Positions 6,954-13,581 are shown, counted from the stretch's first letter. The stretch: 17,033 nt of DNA from an uncultured Clostridia bacterium (GCA_947367285.1 CANBDB010000018.1:1-17033); one strand, 5' to 3'. Program-made: numbers and translations. The notes: generated by a model from the letters alone, not told the origin.

Positions 6954-7394
6954 TTATACCACCTCTGTCTTTCCGCCTGCTGCTTCTATCTTTTCTTTAG
7001 CTGTTGCGGAAAAGATGTTTGCTTTTACAGTTAATGACTTTGTGAGGTCGCCGTTGCCAAGGATCTTAAGACCGTCAAGAGACTTTCTGATGATCTTCTT
7101 AGCAAGGAGTGTCTCCATATCAACTACTGCACCGTTCTCGAAAACTTCAAGTGCGCTTACGTTAACGATAGCATAGTTTGTAGCAAATTTGTTGTTGAAG
7201 CCTCTCTTAGGAAGCTTTCTGTAAAGCGGGATCTGACCGCCTTCAAATCCGGGTCTTACACCGCCGCCGGAACGAGCGTTCTGACCCTTGTGTCCCTTAC
7301 CTGCAGTCTTACCGTTACCGGAAGCGGGGCCACGGCCCTTTCTGTATACGCTTCTTGTGGAACCTGCAGCGGGTGAAAGTTCATGAAGTTTCAT
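6954..7394 (-). CDS. rplO: 50S ribosomal protein L15 (uL15)
   Basis: A 146-residue protein of normal length. The N-terminal half is the extended Gly/Arg/Lys-rich arm (SRG-like repeats through about residue 50, including GKTAGKGHKGQNARSGGGVR) that penetrates 23S rRNA. The compact C-terminal domain follows (KRGFNNKFATNYAIVN onward). L15 is needed in later 50S assembly. It starts 14 nt after rpmD with a GGAGG site, and its 3' end carries the secY ribosome binding site. Confidence 0.98.
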   Translation of the reverse strand: MKLHELSPAAGSTRSVYRKGRGPASGNGKTAGKGHKGQNARSGGGVRPGFEGGQIPLYRKLPKRGFNNKFATNYAIVNVSALEVFENGAVVDMETLLAKKIIRKSLDGLKILGNGDLTKSLTVKANIFSATAKEKIEAAGGKTEVV

Positions 7395-7408
7395 TGTCTA
7401 TTTCCTCC

Positions 7409-7582
7409 TTATACGTTTTCAACCTTAACAAGGTGGGAAATCACTTTGATCTTACCAGCCAAAACAGCGTTGTCTTCGTGAACGATATAGTTACCGATCT
7501 TCTTAAGACCAAGAGATGCTGCTGTTGCCTTCTGGTTGGGAAGTGCTCCGATAAGGCTCTTTACGAGTGTTACTTTTTTCAT
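7409..7582 (-). CDS. rpmD: 50S ribosomal protein L30 (uL30)
   Basis: A 57-residue protein encoded between rpsE and rplO. It begins MKKVTLVKSLIGALPNQKAT and has the conserved ASLGLKKIGNYIVHED segment (22-37), the standard bacterial L30 fold of alternating strands and helices. Spacing is 14 nt on both sides, with a GGAGG site upstream. Length and position agree with bacterial L30 (about 58-60 residues). No anomalies. Confidence 0.97.
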   Translation of the reverse strand: MKKVTLVKSLIGALPNQKATAASLGLKKIGNYIVHEDNAVLAGKIKVISHLVKVENV

Positions 7583-7596
7583 CGTTCTACCCCTCC

Positions 7597-8100
7597 TTAG
7601 CCTTCAACCTGTTCAACGCTGATTTCACGAGTCTTCGCTACTTCTTCAGCTGTACGGAGTGCCTTAAGGCCTTCCATAGTTGCCTTAACAACGTTTGTGG
7701 GGTTATTTGAGCGCAAGCACTTTGCACGAATGTTCTTAATACCTGCAAGCTCAAGTACCATTCTTACCTTACCACCAGCGATAATACCTGTACCGGGAGC
7801 AGCGGGCTTAAGAAGCACCTTACCTGCACCGAATACACCGGTGATCTCGTGGGGGATTGTTGTACCCTTAAGGGAAACTTCAATCATATTTTTCTTAGCA
7901 TCTTCGATACCCTTGCGGATTGCTTCAGGTACTTCAGCTGCCTTACCAAGTCCAACACCTACGTGTCCGTTTTCGTCACCTACAACCATAAGTGCTGCAA
8001 AACGAGCGATACGTCCACCTTTAACGGTCTTGGAAACACGGTTCAATGCAACGAGCTGTTCTCTAAGATCAAGCTCTGCGGGATTGATTTTATTAGCCAT
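7597..8100 (-). CDS. rpsE: 30S ribosomal protein S5 (uS5)
   Basis: A 167-residue protein. The N-terminal double-stranded RNA-binding-like domain includes RVSKTVKGGRIARFAALMVVGD (22-43), and the C-terminal domain includes the GTGIIAGGKVRMVLELAGIKNI segment. S5 helps form the mRNA entry channel, assists helicase activity and influences accuracy; changes in the 20-30 loop cause spectinomycin resistance in other bacteria, and the loop here looks wild type. The ribosome binding site is weaker than its neighbours (AAAGAGG, 8 nt from the ATG), and the 66-nt upstream spacer holds an 8-bp inverted repeat. Confidence 0.98.
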   Translation of the reverse strand: MANKINPAELDLREQLVALNRVSKTVKGGRIARFAALMVVGDENGHVGVGLGKAAEVPEAIRKGIEDAKKNMIEVSLKGTTIPHEITGVFGAGKVLLKPAAPGTGIIAGGKVRMVLELAGIKNIRAKCLRSNNPTNVVKATMEGLKALRTAEEVAKTREISVEQVEG

Positions 8101-8119
8101 GTTTTTTTCCTCTTTCTGA

Positions 8120-8149
8120 TGTTCAAATAATAATTAATTGTTTTGAACA
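8120..8149 (-). promoter_or_regulatory. Inverted repeat in the rplR-rpsE spacer
   Basis: TGTTCAAA (8120-8127) and TTTGAACA (8142-8149) form a perfect 8-bp stem around a 14-nt AT-rich loop, 19 nt before the rpsE start. There is no U-tract. Because the rpsE ribosome binding site is relatively poor, a nearby stem could influence its use, but this is only positional inference. Confidence 0.35.
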
Positions 8150-8166
8150 GTGTACAAACCGGTTGA

Positions 8167-8526
8167 TTAGAACTTCAAGCCGCCCTCGCGAGCGCCTTCA
8201 GCCAATTCCGATACACGTCCGTGATAAAGATAGCCGCCTCTGTCGAATACAACTTCGGTGATACCCTTAGCATTTGCTCTTTCAGCAATTGTTCTACCAA
8301 TTGCTCTTGCTGCAACCTTGTTGCCGCCGTTACCCTCGAAATCCTTTTCGAGTGTGGAAGCGGAAACGAGTGTTGTACCTGCTACGTCATCGATGATCTG
8401 AGCAACGATGTTAGCATTGGAACGGTAAACTGCCAAACGAGGACGAGCTGCTGTTCCGGAGATTTTAGCTCTGACTCTTCTATGTCTCTTAAGACGAGCC
8501 TGATTTCTATCTTTTCTTGATACCAT
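8167..8526 (-). CDS. rplR: 50S ribosomal protein L18 (uL18)
   Basis: A 119-residue 5S rRNA-binding protein of typical length. A basic N-terminal arm (about 1-25) leads to RPRLAVYRSNANIVAQIIDD (28-47) and then the conserved AKGITEVVFDRGGYLYHGRV segment; the protein ends with EGGLKF. With L5 it brings 5S rRNA into the central protuberance. It follows rplF after 18 nt with a GGAG site. No anomalies. Confidence 0.98.
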   Translation of the reverse strand: MVSRKDRNQARLKRHRRVRAKISGTAARPRLAVYRSNANIVAQIIDDVAGTTLVSASTLEKDFEGNGGNKVAARAIGRTIAERANAKGITEVVFDRGGYLYHGRVSELAEGAREGGLKF

Positions 8527-8544
8527 CTTTTTCCACTCCTTTCA

Positions 8545-9084
8545 TTATTTACCGGTCTTACCGGCCTTGCGGCGAATATATTCATCAGAGTATTTAACAC
8601 CCTTGCCGTGGTAGGGTTCGGGAGGTCTCTTACTTCTGATAACCGCTGCGAGCTGACCAACTGCCTGCTTATCAGAGCCGCTTACGATGATTGTGTTCGC
8701 ATCGGGTGTTTCGATCTTAAGACCTGCGGGCTGCTCAATGTGGATGGGGTGAGAGTAACCAAGGTTAAGTACGAGCTTTGTGCCCTGCATAGCTACCTTG
8801 TAACCAACACCTACAACCTCAAGCTTCTTGGAGTAACCTGTTGTTACACCAACAACCATGTTATTGAGGAGTGCACGTGTAAGACCGTGAACGCTTCTGT
8901 CTGCTTTTTCGTCTGTGGGACGAGTAACAACGATCTCATTGCCGTTCTGTGTAATTGTTACACGGCTGTTGAGCTGCTGTTCAAGTGTTCCCTTAGGACC
9001 TTTAACTGTTACGTAGTTGTTTTCGCCAACTGTTACTGTAACACCGGCGGGAACTGTAATAGGCATTCTTCCAATTCTTGACAT
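8545..9084 (-). CDS. rplF: 50S ribosomal protein L6 (uL6)
   Basis: A 179-residue protein made of two repeated alpha/beta domains, near the sarcin-ricin loop and the GTPase centre. It begins MSRIGRMPITVPAGVTV and carries the C-terminal family signature PEPYHGKGVKYSDE (about 151-164), ending RRKAGKTGK. Position after rpsH (16 nt) and before rplR (18 nt) is standard. An AGGAGG site lies 9 nt before the ATG. Normal length and motifs. Confidence 0.98.
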   Translation of the reverse strand: MSRIGRMPITVPAGVTVTVGENNYVTVKGPKGTLEQQLNSRVTITQNGNEIVVTRPTDEKADRSVHGLTRALLNNMVVGVTTGYSKKLEVVGVGYKVAMQGTKLVLNLGYSHPIHIEQPAGLKIETPDANTIIVSGSDKQAVGQLAAVIRSKRPPEPYHGKGVKYSDEYIRRKAGKTGK

Positions 9085-9100
9085 CTTCAGTTACCTCCTA

Positions 9101-9499
9101 TTACCATACGAAGGCGATAATTTCGCCACCGATTTTCTGTGCTCTTGCCTTCTTATCTGTCATAAGACCCTTAGAAGTAGAAACGATAACTGTTCCAAGA
9201 CCGTTCATAACCTTGGGCATATCCTCGTAACCGGCATAGATTCTAAGACCGGGCTTAGAAACACGGCGAATTCCGCGAATAACCTTCTGCTTTGCAGGTG
9301 TATACTTAAGAGTTACTCTGATGATACCCTGCTTGCCATCCTCGATTACCTGGTAGCCCTTAACGTAGCCCTCTTCAACGAGAATGTCTGCGATTGACTT
9401 TTTCATGTTAGATGCAGGAATGTCAACTGTTGCGTGCTTCGCATCGTTGGCATTTCTGATTCTTGTCAGCATATCTGCAATTACGTCTGACATTTGCAT
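9101..9499 (-). CDS. rpsH: 30S ribosomal protein S8 (uS8)
   Basis: A 132-residue primary 16S rRNA-binding protein of the central domain; in Escherichia coli it also represses the spc operon by binding its mRNA. Key segments are SDVIADMLTRIRNAN at the start and VSTSKGLMTDKKARAQKIGGE with the IIAFVW end. Several in-frame ATG codons precede it. The one at 9499 is chosen because GGAGG (9509-9513) is 9 nt away and the protein then begins MQMSDV, as in homologues; the ATG at 9505 leaves only 3 nt. The 188-nt spacer before it is exceptional for this operon and highly structured. Confidence 0.97.
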   Translation of the reverse strand: MQMSDVIADMLTRIRNANDAKHATVDIPASNMKKSIADILVEEGYVKGYQVIEDGKQGIIRVTLKYTPAKQKVIRGIRRVSKPGLRIYAGYEDMPKVMNGLGTVIVSTSKGLMTDKKARAQKIGGEIIAFVW

Positions 9500-9542
9500 A
9501 ATCATTATCCTCCTTATATGCAAGTAATATTTTTCTTGCTGC

Positions 9543-9679
9543 CAAACTGAGTTAGATCGGCGGCGTATCGGTGGTAAACGCCTTTTTTTAAGATTTTGCG
9601 TTCCTGCCGATATGTTGGAGTTTATCCATCAACTCTCACTTCAAGCAAAATGCTTGAAGCGCGAGTTTTTAACTGTTTG
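9543..9679 (-). ncRNA. Candidate structured cis-regulatory RNA between rpsZ and rpsH
   Basis: In the operon transcript four helices can form together. P1 closes the region: CAAAC-AGUUA (9679-9670) with UAACU-CA-GUUUG (9554-9543), 10 bp with a 2-nt bulge. P2 is a long hairpin (9667-9631): 5 bp, one G-A mismatch, then 11 bp including one G-U, with a UUU loop. P3 pairs AUCGGC (9611-9606) with GCCGAU (9561-9556). P4, GGCGU/ACGCC, stacks directly inside P3. P1, P2 and P3 meet in a compact three-way junction. The G-U and G-A pairs in P2 are poorer on the opposite strand, supporting minus-strand RNA. No U-tract follows, so it is not a simple terminator. An S8-responsive or mRNA-processing role is speculative. 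Confidence 0.5.
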
Positions 9680-9687
9680 TTGCTGTA

Positions 9688-9873
9688 TTACCAGCTTGCC
9701 TTTCTTACACCGGGGATCTCGCCCTTGTATGCGAGCTCACGGAAGCAGATACGGCAGATGCCGAACTTACGAAGGTAAGCATGAGGACGGCCGCAGATCT
9801 TGCAACGGTTGTACTCACGTGTGGAGTACTTCTGTGTCTTCTGCTGTTTAAGAATCATAGCTTTCTTTGCCAT
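9688..9873 (-). CDS. rpsZ: 30S ribosomal protein S14 type Z (uS14), zinc-binding
   Basis: A 61-residue short S14 of the Gram-positive type. Two CxxC pairs, C24/C27 and C40/C43, form the zinc knuckle, and the C-terminus has the conserved GEIPGVRKASW. It binds the 30S head near the A and P sites. The longer, cysteine-free S14 that zinc-starved Bacillota use is not in this window. It begins 14 nt after rplE with a GGAGG site. It is also widely annotated as rpsN. Confidence 0.97.
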   Translation of the reverse strand: MAKKAMILKQQKTQKYSTREYNRCKICGRPHAYLRKFGICRICFRELAYKGEIPGVRKASW

Positions 9874-9887
9874 TTGTACTTTCCTCC

Positions 9888-10430
9888 TTAGTTCTTAGCA
9901 AAGGGAGCGCCCATAAGCTTGAGGAGCTCTCTTGCTTCTTCGTCTGTGTTAGCTGTTGTAACGAAGCAGATGTCCATACCACGAATCTTCTCTACCTTCT
10001 CGTACTCGATTTCGGGGAAGATGAGCTGCTCTTTAAGACCGAGCGCGTAGTTACCTCTGCCGTCGAAAGCATTGGGGTTGATACCCTTAAAGTCACGAAC
10101 TCTGGGAAGAGAGAAGTTGAAGAGTCTATCAAGGAACTCATACATCTTGTCGCCTCTGAGTGTAACCTTAACACCGATCTTCATTCCCTGACGAAGCTTG
10201 AAGTTCGCAACGGACTTCTTAGCAAATGTGGGAACTGCCTTCTGACCGGAAATAAGTGTAACGTCATTAATTACGTTTTCAATTGCCTTGGAGTTATCCT
10301 TAGCGTCGCCTACACCAACGTTGATAACGATCTTATCAAGCTTGGGGATCTGCATTACGCTGGAATACTCAAACTTTTTCATAAGGGCGGGAGCAACCTC
10401 GGCCTTATAGAATTCTCTAAGTCTTGCCAT
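9888..10430 (-). CDS. rplE: 50S ribosomal protein L5 (uL5)
   Basis: A 180-residue 5S rRNA-binding protein that also touches P-site tRNA through the central protuberance. Landmarks are MARLREFYKAEVAPAL at the start, IPKLDKIVINVGVGDA (28-43), LRQGMKIGVKVTLRG (about 79-93) and the FPEIEYEKVEKIRGMDI segment. Its length matches bacterial L5. It lies 14 nt after rplX and 14 nt before rpsZ. In E. coli the start of this gene is the S8 repressor target; here no obvious S8-site mimic is seen at the rplE start. Confidence 0.98.
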   Translation of the reverse strand: MARLREFYKAEVAPALMKKFEYSSVMQIPKLDKIVINVGVGDAKDNSKAIENVINDVTLISGQKAVPTFAKKSVANFKLRQGMKIGVKVTLRGDKMYEFLDRLFNFSLPRVRDFKGINPNAFDGRGNYALGLKEQLIFPEIEYEKVEKIRGMDICFVTTANTDEEARELLKLMGAPFAKN

Positions 10431-10444
10431 TTCTTGCTACCTCC

Positions 10445-10783
10445 TTATTCAAAATGATGTCCACAAGGATTGCCGTTTGCATCCTTGTGAGAGCAAACGC
10501 GAACCTTCTTGCCATCTACGATTTCTACGTGTGTGCGAACACCCTGGTTGCACTTGGGGCAGTAAAGAGCTACCTTGGATGCGTAGATTGCGCCTTCAGC
10601 GTCTACGATACCACCTGTCTCTCCCTGCTTTCTGGGCTTAACGTGCTTATGAATTACGTTTGCGCCCTCTACGATTACTTTTCCCTCTTTGGGAGATACT
10701 GCGATTACCTTGCCCTTAACGCCCTTAGAGTCGCCGGAAAGTACTACTACAGTATCGTTTGTCTTAACATGCAATTTTGCCAT
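10445..10783 (-). CDS. rplX: 50S ribosomal protein L24 (uL24) with expanded cysteine knuckle
   Basis: A 112-residue protein, about ten residues longer than usual. The KOW domain is clear at residues 5-40 (TVVVLSGDSKGVKGKVIAVS), followed by NVIHKHVKPRKQGETGGIV. L24 is one of the first proteins in 50S assembly and lies near the tunnel exit. The C-terminus is unusual: a normal CPKC (75-78) is followed not by the common CxxCG but by C97, nine residues, then C107-GHHFE. Zinc could still be held by C75, C78, C97 and C107 or nearby histidines (H99, H109, H110). It starts 17 nt after rplN. Confidence 0.97.
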   Translation of the reverse strand: MAKLHVKTNDTVVVLSGDSKGVKGKVIAVSPKEGKVIVEGANVIHKHVKPRKQGETGGIVDAEGAIYASKVALYCPKCNQGVRTHVEIVDGKKVRVCSHKDANGNPCGHHFE

Positions 10784-10800
10784 TGTTAGATACCTCCTGA

Positions 10801-11169
10801 TTAAAGTACTTCGGGAGCGAGAGAGAGGATCTTAAGGAAATCCTTCTCACGAAGCTCTCTTGCTACGGGGCCAAAGATACGAGTACCCTTGGGGTTTTTG
10901 TCTTCCTTGATGATAACTGCGGAGTTTTCATCAAACTTAATGTAAGAACCATCGGCTCTCTTGAGACCCTTCTTGCTTCTTACTACAACTGCTTTAACTA
11001 CTTCACCTTTTTTAACAACGCCGCCGGGAGCTGCCTTCTTTACGCACGCTACGATAACGTCACCGATATTTGCATATCTGCGAGCTGTACCGCCAAGTAC
11101 GCGAATGCACATGATCTCTTTAGCGCCTGTGTTATCGGCTACTTTCAACACTGTCTGTTGCTGAATCAT
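10801..11169 (-). CDS. rplN: 50S ribosomal protein L14 (uL14)
   Basis: A 122-residue protein, the invariant family length. It begins MIQQQTVLKVADNTGAKEIM and has the conserved GDVIVACVKKAAPGG segment (37-51) and the GTRIFGPVARELREK block (95-109). L14 lies at the subunit interface and is the docking site for the silencing factor RsfS. It is the first gene of the classical spc block and follows a 94-nt spacer with a possible promoter. A GGAGG site precedes the ATG. Confidence 0.98.
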   Translation of the reverse strand: MIQQQTVLKVADNTGAKEIMCIRVLGGTARRYANIGDVIVACVKKAAPGGVVKKGEVVKAVVVRSKKGLKRADGSYIKFDENSAVIIKEDKNPKGTRIFGPVARELREKDFLKILSLAPEVL

Positions 11170-11210
11170 TTTTGCGTTCCTCCTGTTTTCAATACGATCC
11201 AGTCGTACCT

Positions 11211-11239
11211 ACTATAATTTCGCGATTATGATTTGTTTA
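11211..11239 (-). promoter_or_regulatory. Candidate internal spc promoter between rpsQ and rplN
   Basis: On the minus strand a TAAACA -35-like box (11239-11234, 4 of 6 consensus) and TATAGT (11216-11211, 5 of 6) are 17 nt apart, in a 94-nt AT-rich spacer where neighbouring spacers are 3-20 nt. This is exactly where E. coli has its spc promoter. The match is modest and could be chance in AT-rich DNA. Confidence 0.35.
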
Positions 11240-11263
11240 TAAACGAATGATTTAAGAACTAAA

Positions 11264-11521
11264 TTATTTAGCTCTTTCGATAATTTCAACAAGTCTCCAT
11301 CTCTTTGTCTTGGAAAGAGGTCTTGTTTCCATTACTTCAACCTTGTCGCCTACGTTACATGTGTTTTCTTCATCATGTGCGTGAAGCTTGAGGGTTCTCT
11401 TAATGATCTTACCGTAGATGGGGTGCTTTACGTTATCCTGCACTGCTACTACGATTGTCTTGTCCATCTTGTTGCTTACAACAAGACCAACTCTTGTTTT
11501 TCTAAGGTTTCTTTCTGTCAT
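11264..11521 (-). CDS. rpsQ: 30S ribosomal protein S17 (uS17)
   Basis: An 85-residue OB-fold protein that binds 16S rRNA early in assembly of the 30S body. It has RKTRVGLVVSNKMDKTIVV near the start (6-24), the HPIYGKIIKRTLKLHAHDEEN segment and the METRPLSKTKRWRLVEI C-terminal block. Standard length. It is the last gene of the S10 block, 13 nt after rpmC with a GGAGG site, and is followed by the longer rpsQ-rplN spacer. Confidence 0.98.
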   Translation of the reverse strand: MTERNLRKTRVGLVVSNKMDKTIVVAVQDNVKHPIYGKIIKRTLKLHAHDEENTCNVGDKVEVMETRPLSKTKRWRLVEIIERAK

Positions 11522-11534
11522 GACTCATTCCTCC

Positions 11535-11723
11535 TTAAGCATTCTTCTCTTGAAGAACTGTCATTACACGAGCGATGTCCTTCTTAACGTCTGAAATTTT
11601 GTGGGGGTTGTCAAGCTGGCGGATCGCATTCTGGAAACGGAGTCTGAAAAGCTCATCCTTGAGCTCCTGAAGCTTTGCTTCAAGCTGTTCTGTTGTCATA
11701 TTTCTGATTTCTGCAACTTTCAC
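11535..11723 (-). CDS. rpmC: 50S ribosomal protein L29 (uL29), GTG start
   Basis: A 62-residue helical-hairpin protein near the tunnel exit, part of the docking surface for trigger factor and signal recognition particle. It has MTTEQLEAKLQELKDELFRLRFQ and the QLDNPHKISDVKKDIARV segment. The start codon is GTG (11723-11721), the only non-ATG start in the operon, 8 nt after a GGAGG inside the end of rplP. Only 3 nt separate it from the rplP stop, so the weaker start codon is probably offset by translational coupling. Confidence 0.97.
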   Translation of the reverse strand: MKVAEIRNMTTEQLEAKLQELKDELFRLRFQNAIRQLDNPHKISDVKKDIARVMTVLQEKNA

Positions 11724-11726
11724 GGC

Positions 11727-12143
11727 TTATACCTCCTCTTCCTTTGTTACGAACTTACATTTGATGGGGAGCTTGTGAGATGCAAGACGCATAGCTTCCT
11801 TAGCTACGTCCTCAGCAACTCCGTCCATTTCAAACATAACTCTGCCGGGCTTAACTACTGCTACCCAGTACTCAGGTGAACCCTTACCGGAACCCATTCG
11901 AGTTTCAGCGGGCTTTTCTGTGATGGGCTTATCAGGGAAGATCTTAATCCAAACCTGACCACCACGCTTGATGTAACGTGTCATAGCGATACGGGCAGCT
12001 TCTATCTGGTTGCTTGTGATCCAAGCGGGCTCAAGTGCCATAAGGCCGTAAGAACCGTTGGTAACCTTGTTACCGCGGCTAGCCTTACCCTTGAGTCTTC
12101 CGCGCTGTACGCGACGGAATTTCACTCTCTTAGGCATTAACAT
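11727..12143 (-). CDS. rplP: 50S ribosomal protein L16 (uL16)
   Basis: A 138-residue protein at the A-site side of the peptidyl transferase region. It begins MLMPKRVKFRRVQRG and has GSYGLMALEPAWITSNQIEAARIAMTR split by the usual turns, then the RMGSGKGSPEYWVAVVKPGR block, the L16 signature. The frame stays open further upstream, but that part overlaps rpsC. The ATG at 12143 is chosen because GGAGG lies 8 nt before it and the homology begins there. The first 14 nt overlap the end of rpsC, so its ribosome binding site is inside the S3 coding sequence. Confidence 0.97.
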   Translation of the reverse strand: MLMPKRVKFRRVQRGRLKGKASRGNKVTNGSYGLMALEPAWITSNQIEAARIAMTRYIKRGGQVWIKIFPDKPITEKPAETRMGSGKGSPEYWVAVVKPGRVMFEMDGVAEDVAKEAMRLASHKLPIKCKFVTKEEEV

Positions 12144-12903
12144 TTTTGCGTCCTCCTTCTCTGGGAGTTCTGTCGCCTCTGTTGTTGTTTCTGGGACGAC
12201 GATCACCGTTTCTGTTTTCTCTACGATCACCACGGCGGTCACCACGAGTGTTCTTTACTGCAGGGCGGTTAACCTCGGAAAGAACCTCGCCTCTGTAAAT
12301 CCATACCTTAACGCCGATCTTACCGTAAGTTGTGTTTGCTTCCCAGAAGCCGTAGTCGATGTCAGCTCTGAGTGTCTGAAGCGGAATAGTACCTTCATGG
12401 TAGTGTTCTGCTCTAGCGATTTCCGCGCCACCAAGACGGCCGGAGCAAGTGATCTTGATACCCTTTGCGCCGAGTCTCATTGTGTTACGGATAGCCATTT
12501 TCATTGCGCGGCGGAATGCTACGCGGTTTTCAAGCTGAGAAGAAATGTTCTCAGCAACAAGCTGAGCGTTGAGGTCGGGCTGCTTAACTTCAACTACGTT
12601 GAGAGCTACGGGCATGCCAACCATCTTTTCAAGCTGTGCTTTGTATTTTTCGATCTGCTCGCCGCCACGACCGATTACGAGACCGGGCTTAGCGCAGTGG
12701 ATGAATACTCTAACTCTGTGGCTGTCGCGCTCGATTTCGATCTTGGGCACGCCTGCCTTCTGGAGTTCGTTCTTGAGATATTCTCTGATGTTATAGTCGG
12801 AAACAAGAGTGTCGCCAAAAACTTCGTCTTTTGCGAACCATCTTGAATCCCAGTTCTTAATTACGCCCACACGCAAACCGTGGGGATTAACCTTTTGACC
12901 CAT
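12130..12903 (-). CDS. rpsC: 30S ribosomal protein S3 (uS3) with arginine-rich C-terminal extension
   Basis: A 257-residue protein, longer than Bacillus (218) and E. coli (233) S3. The N-terminal type II KH domain holds the GRGG loop at 78-81 (LVIGRGGEQIEKYK); the C-terminal domain contains RRAMKMAIRN (131-140) and the GRLGGAEIARAE block. S3 forms the mRNA entry site with S4 and S5. The last 40 residues are a low-complexity tail of GDRR-like repeats with 13 arginines plus Gly, Asn and Asp. The tail's coding DNA includes the L16 ribosome binding site. It follows rplV after 16 nt. Confidence 0.98.
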   Translation of the reverse strand: MGQKVNPHGLRVGVIKNWDSRWFAKDEVFGDTLVSDYNIREYLKNELQKAGVPKIEIERDSHRVRVFIHCAKPGLVIGRGGEQIEKYKAQLEKMVGMPVALNVVEVKQPDLNAQLVAENISSQLENRVAFRRAMKMAIRNTMRLGAKGIKITCSGRLGGAEIARAEHYHEGTIPLQTLRADIDYGFWEANTTYGKIGVKVWIYRGEVLSEVNRPAVKNTRGDRRGDRRENRNGDRRPRNNNRGDRTPREGGRKNVNA

Positions 12904-12919
12904 TTTAGCTACCTCCTAT

Positions 12920-13264
12920 TTAGACTCTTTCTTTTACCACGATTGTTACGTGGCTTGTTCTCTTCAAAATTCTGTCTGCGCTTCCCTTTGCTCTGGGCAT
13001 GATTCTCTTAAGAGTGGGGCCGGGGCAAACGAAGCATTCAGCTACGTAGAGCTTTGAAGGATCCATATGATTGTTGTGCTCTGCATTTGCAATTGCGCTT
13101 CCCAACAACTTTACAAGGTACTCAGATGCGCTCTTGGGTGTATTCTTAAGAATAGCCATTGCAACACCTGCATCCTTGCCTCTGATGAGGTCAAGAACGA
13201 TCTTTACCTTACGAGGGGAAATTCTTGCATATTTAAGATGAGCTTTTGCTACATTGTTTTCCAT
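12920..13264 (-). CDS. rplV: 50S ribosomal protein L22 (uL22)
   Basis: A 114-residue protein whose long beta-hairpin lines the peptide exit tunnel. It has AKAHLKYARISPRKVKIVLDLIRGK (6-30 in the usual pattern), the NAEHNNHMDPSKLYV segment and the hairpin GPTLKRIMPRAKGSAD (82-97) with the following KRTSHVTIVV. In other bacteria deletions in that hairpin give macrolide resistance; no deletion is apparent here. It follows rpsS after 19 nt with a GGAGG site. Confidence 0.98.
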   Translation of the reverse strand: MENNVAKAHLKYARISPRKVKIVLDLIRGKDAGVAMAILKNTPKSASEYLVKLLGSAIANAEHNNHMDPSKLYVAECFVCPGPTLKRIMPRAKGSADRILKRTSHVTIVVKERV

Positions 13265-13283
13265 ACAATTCTTTCCTCCTTAA

Positions 13284-13568
13284 TTATTTCTTACCGTTGT
13301 TGGATGTCTTTGATCCTGCGTGACCCTTGAAGGTTCTTGTAGGAGCAAATTCGCCAAGCTTATGTCCAACCATATCCTCAGTTACATAAACGGGAACGTG
13401 CTTGTGACCGTCATGAACTGCGATTGTGTGTCCAACAAATTCAGGGAATATTGTTGAAGCACGAGACCATGTCTTAAGAACTTTCTTCTCGTTCTTTTCG
13501 TTCATTGCACAAATTCTTGCGTAGAGCTTTTCTTCTACGAAAGGTGCTTTCTTCAAACTTCTGCTCAT
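13284..13568 (-). CDS. rpsS: 30S ribosomal protein S19 (uS19)
   Basis: A 94-residue head protein. It begins MSRSLKKAPFVEEKLYARI and has the TWSRASTIFPEFVGHTIAVHDGHKHVPV core in the usual order and the MVGHKLGEFAPTRTF signature, ending in a short Gly/Lys-rich tail. S19 pairs with S13 and contacts the A-site tRNA. It is 13 nt after rplB and has a GGAGG site. Length and motifs are ordinary. Confidence 0.98.
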   Translation of the reverse strand: MSRSLKKAPFVEEKLYARICAMNEKNEKKVLKTWSRASTIFPEFVGHTIAVHDGHKHVPVYVTEDMVGHKLGEFAPTRTFKGHAGSKTSNNGKK

Positions 13569-13581
13569 TTATATTCCCTCC

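Noticed and set aside
12144..12245. An upstream in-frame start that would extend L16 by 34 residues
   Set aside because: It lies within rpsC, has no ribosome binding site, and L16 homology begins at 12143 where GGAGG is correctly spaced.
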